In this document: positions 7,537-9,362 of the stretch, in pieces
How the letters are laid out: each line of letters begins with the position of its first letter
How positions within the stretch are numbered: position 1 is the stretch's first letter
From: Chitinophagales bacterium
GTDB lineage: Bacteria > Bacteroidota > Bacteroidia > Chitinophagales > UBA10324
Assembly: GCA_026786335.1 (NCBI GenBank)
Contig: JAJAYG010000491.1
Location: 1 to 9,362, forward strand
Length of the DNA stretch: 9,362 bases
Direction: 5' to 3'
Program-made: the position numbers and the translations under genes
The notes under the pieces: generated by a model
Seen by the model: the letters and a program-made list of their open reading frames with translations, nothing else
Database searches by the model: none
Told to the model about the DNA's origin: nothing

Positions 7537-7631
7537 TTAACCACACAGTACACAGAAAAAAAATTCACGGAGAACAAAAAATTTCTCATTGAACTCCGTG
7601 AAGATCTCCGTGTTCTCTGTGGTAAAAAACT
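7537..7631. repeat. Long imperfect hairpin repeat, copy B
   Basis: The left arm (TTAACCACACAGTACACAGA, then TTCACGGAGAAC) pairs with the right arm (GAACTCCGTGAA, then GTTCTCTGTGGTAAAAA). TTCACGGAG against CTCCGTGAA is perfectly complementary. Copy B differs from copy A by scattered substitutions and small indels. It ends 7 bases before the aminotransferase ATG, so a folded copy could hide or expose that start region in the mRNA. Confidence 0.75.
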
Positions 7632-7638
7632 AAAACGC

Positions 7639-8991
7639 ATGGCAATCATCACAACAAAAAAAGAAGAAACCGGTTACGAAATCTTCAAACAGAAAAAGAA
7701 AAACACTGAACTATTTGAGCGCCGGAAAAGATTGGTGCCCAATGCACTTAGCATCTTCACGCCCTCAACAGTTTCGAAAGCATCGGGTGCCATTGTAACC
7801 GATGTTGATGGCAATGAACTCATTGATTTCACAGGAGGAATTGGTGTTTTAAATGCAGGGCATTGTCCGCCCACAGTAGTAAAAGCAATTCAGGAACAGG
7901 CAGAAAAATTCATACATACTTGCTTTGGCGTGGCTGCTTATGATTTGTATTTAGATCTCGCCGAACGGTTGATTAGTTTGTTTCCACATGGCGAATCAAC
8001 CAAAGTGATGCTCACTGGTTCGGGTGCCGAGAGTGTTGAGAATGCGATCAAAATTGCCCGACAAGCAACAGGAAAGCCTGCCATCATTTGTTATACAGGT
8101 GCATTTCACGGTAGAACACTAATGGCAACCACACTCACTTCAAAAGTCGGTTACAAAATGGGTTGCGGTCCGTTTGCGCCTGAGGTTTACAGAATTGAAT
8201 TTCCCGATTTCTCCCATGATGGAAATGGTTTGAGTGAAGATGAATTTGCCGATCATCATTTAAAAAAACTCGATGAGTTCTTTCACTATTATGTTTCTGA
8301 AAAAAATGTTGCGGCAATAATTATCGAGTGTGTGCAAGGTGAAGGCGGCTTTAAGGTAGTGCCAAAAAAATATTTACAAGGCCTTAGAAAAGTTTGTGAT
8401 GCAAATGGAATCATACTCATTATTGATGAAGTGCAAACCGGTTTTGGAAGAACAGGAACGTGGGCATCGTATCAGCATTTCGATGTAGTACCCGATCTTT
8501 CTACCTGGGCAAAATCAATGGCGAGCGGAATGCCAATTGGTGCAATGATGGGAAAAACTTCTGTGATAGATTCTATTAATCCCGGAACAATCGGCGGCAC
8601 TTATCTCGGCAATCCTGTTTGTTGTGCTGCTGCGATTGCAACACTCGATCTCATGAAAGAGATTGACATCAATGAAAAAGGAAAACGAGTTTGTGAAATT
8701 GTTCGCAATCATTTTTTGGAAATGAAGAAGAAATTTCCGCAACACATTTCTGATGTTCGTGGCCTTGGCGCTATGATGGCATTTGAAGTTTCGCATAAAG
8801 GAAATATTCAAAAACCAAATGGCGAACTCACCAAACAAATTACCCAACGCTGCTATGATAAAGGATTGATCATCATAAGCGCAGGTGTAAATGGAAATGT
8901 GATTCGGGTGCTGAGTCCGCTGGTGATTAAAGAGAATGATTTAGTGAGGGGGTTGGAGATTATTGAAGAAGTATTGAATGAGCTAATCTGA
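7639..8991 (+). CDS. gabT: Class III PLP aminotransferase, 4-aminobutyrate (GABA) transaminase type
   Basis: This cytoplasmic enzyme should transfer the omega-amino group of 4-aminobutyrate to 2-oxoglutarate, giving succinate semialdehyde and glutamate. It has the class III fold-type I layout: an N-terminal helical arm, DGNELIDFTGGIGVLNAGHC, the phosphate-binding GSGAES at residues 127-132, GAFHGRT, the cofactor-pairing aspartate D263 in IIDEVQTGFGRTGTW, and the Schiff-base lysine K292 in WAKSMASGMP. The C-terminal part RGLGAMMAFEV and GVNGNVIRVLSPL also fits. At 450 residues it is slightly longer than E. coli GabT, owing to an N-terminal extension and a segment around DFSHDGNGLSEDEF. The preceding semialdehyde dehydrogenase gives strong context for GABA catabolism. 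A preference for 5-aminovalerate, lysine or ornithine cannot be excluded. The start at 7639 lies just after hairpin repeat copy B, with no recognisable Shine-Dalgarno sequence. Confidence 0.88.
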   Translation: MAIITTKKEETGYEIFKQKKKNTELFERRKRLVPNALSIFTPSTVSKASGAIVTDVDGNELIDFTGGIGVLNAGHCPPTVVKAIQEQAEKFIHTCFGVAAYDLYLDLAERLISLFPHGESTKVMLTGSGAESVENAIKIARQATGKPAIICYTGAFHGRTLMATTLTSKVGYKMGCGPFAPEVYRIEFPDFSHDGNGLSEDEFADHHLKKLDEFFHYYVSEKNVAAIIIECVQGEGGFKVVPKKYLQGLRKVCDANGIILIIDEVQTGFGRTGTWASYQHFDVVPDLSTWAKSMASGMPIGAMMGKTSVIDSINPGTIGGTYLGNPVCCAAAIATLDLMKEIDINEKGKRVCEIVRNHFLEMKKKFPQHISDVRGLGAMMAFEVSHKGNIQKPNGELTKQITQRCYDKGLIIISAGVNGNVIRVLSPLVIKENDLVRGLEIIEEVLNELI

Positions 8992-9034
8992 GATTTCAAT
9001 TCATTTAACTTCTTACCTTGTCAATTCAAATTTA

Positions 9035-9319
9035 ATGATCACCAAAAACGCAGAACAAATTTTTAAGAAGCATGCAGAAGTTCAACACTACCTGAATCAG
9101 GTTGTGCGTTCTATGAATCCTGAAAAGGTGATTCTCTTTGGATCAAAAGCTACAGGACTTGCAGATCATAATTCAGCTACCGACCTTGCTGTTGTTACCA
9201 ATCAAATTTTTGATACTACAGAAATTTATGGGGCAGTAGATATTATTGATTACAAGAACACAACTAAGAAATTGAAAGAGATAATTCAAAAGGAAGGCAT
9301 CGTATTGTATGAACGCTAA
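9035..9319 (+). CDS. Small MNT-type nucleotidyltransferase with a degenerate active site
   Basis: The protein of 94 residues has the size and layout of the minimal nucleotidyltransferases (MntA-like) that pair with HEPN proteins. A helical N-terminus is followed by VILFGSKATG, with the family's G36-S37 pair. Ten residues later comes the metal-binding motif, read here as A48-T49-D50 where the family has Asp-x-Asp. A further acidic residue, D69 in AVDIIDY, matches the third metal ligand. The C-terminus GIVLYER is typical. In characterised MNT/HEPN pairs the MNT protein is the antitoxin and AMP-modifies the HEPN toxin. With the first aspartate lost, catalysis is doubtful and the protein may act by binding only. 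It overlaps the next gene by 11 bp and follows gabT after 43 bp, but looks functionally unrelated to it. Confidence 0.8.
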   Translation: MITKNAEQIFKKHAEVQHYLNQVVRSMNPEKVILFGSKATGLADHNSATDLAVVTNQIFDTTEIYGAVDIIDYKNTTKKLKEIIQKEGIVLYER

Positions 9320-9362
9320 AGCTGCATTGATTTTTCGCGACTATGAGAGGGGTATAAAGAAC
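9309..9362 (+). CDS. Start of a probable HEPN-domain partner protein (partial, runs off the right edge)
   Basis: An ATG at 9309 lies inside the last codons of the nucleotidyltransferase gene, in another frame, and opens 18 codons to the window edge (MNAKAALIFRDYERGIKN). The 11-bp overlap suggests translational coupling. The beginning resembles HI0074/HEPN-type substrate-binding partners, where a short FxxYEKAL-like helix comes first, but too little is present to identify the domain. The call rests mainly on position, since a HEPN gene commonly follows an MNT gene. Confidence 0.55.
   Translation, partial: MNAKAALIFRDYERGIKN

Larger units (their letters stand above)
7370..7650 (+). repeat. Tandem duplication of the gene junction (two units, 7370-7512 and 7513-7650)
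   Basis: Unit 1 starts in the last codons of the dehydrogenase (KTIFIQE stop) and ends in a vestigial start (MSII). Unit 2 starts with KTVIQE stop and ends at the true aminotransferase start (MAII). The stop codons are 140 bp apart and the starts 138 bp apart. Between them each unit carries one copy of the same long hairpin repeat. The flanks match in codon register, with a 3-base gap in the left flank. This is best explained by one tandem duplication followed by drift. Confidence 0.6.

Noticed and set aside
7397..7631. CRISPR-like array made of the repeated CTCTGTG blocks
   Set aside because: There are only two copies, each an imperfect hairpin with no regular unique spacers and no cas genes. 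The pattern is inverted and tandem repeats, not an array.
8515..8847. Antisense frame of 110 codons inside gabT
   Set aside because: It covers conserved aminotransferase sequence, and its product looks like translated complement with no family features.
8992..9034. Promoter for the nucleotidyltransferase gene around TTACCTTG
   Set aside because: It resembles TAnnTTTG only with a mismatch and has no convincing upstream element in an AT-rich gap, so chance is a sufficient explanation.

Overview
The window looks like a piece of a Bacteroidota chromosome, probably from an environmental Chitinophagales/Sphingobacteriales-type lineage. The grounds are a SusC/SusD outer-membrane pair, AT-rich DNA, genes without obvious Shine-Dalgarno sites, and two kinds of intergenic inverted repeat that resemble dispersed repeats I recall from this phylum. 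The lineage is inferred from these traits, not from a database match.

Left region (1-1293): a possible C-terminal tail of a gene enters from the left edge on the + strand. Facing it on the - strand is a catalase-like heme-protein gene (y4iL-type) split by a frameshift near position 702. The break lies a few bases from a 9-bp-arm palindrome. A 135-bp divergent spacer with no promoter I can defend leads to the next gene.

Centre (1294-5873): a susC/susD pair encodes a 1032-residue TonB-dependent outer-membrane transporter and a 485-residue surface lipoprotein, 23 bp apart. No glycoside hydrolase, sulfatase or sigma/anti-sigma regulator is in view, so the substrate cannot be read from context. 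The first codons of susD, just before the lipoprotein signal core, are made of a repeat that occurs elsewhere in the window as non-coding DNA.

Right region (6032-8991): an aldehyde dehydrogenase of the succinate-semialdehyde type and a class III aminotransferase of the GabT type. Together they would convert 4-aminobutyrate (or a close homologue such as 5-aminovalerate) through the semialdehyde to succinate (or glutarate). Their 245-bp spacer holds two tandem imperfect copies of a long hairpin repeat. Flanking similarity suggests the whole gene junction was duplicated, including the end of the first gene and the start of the second.

Right edge (9035-9362): a small MNT-type nucleotidyltransferase overlaps the first codons of a second gene that runs off the window. 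This is the arrangement of HEPN/MNT toxin-antitoxin or two-component nucleotidyltransferase pairs. The nucleotidyltransferase has lost the first aspartate of its DxD motif.

I see no wholly new multi-gene system. The most unusual signals are the repeat captured as coding sequence in susD, the duplicated gene junction, and the degenerate MNT active site.
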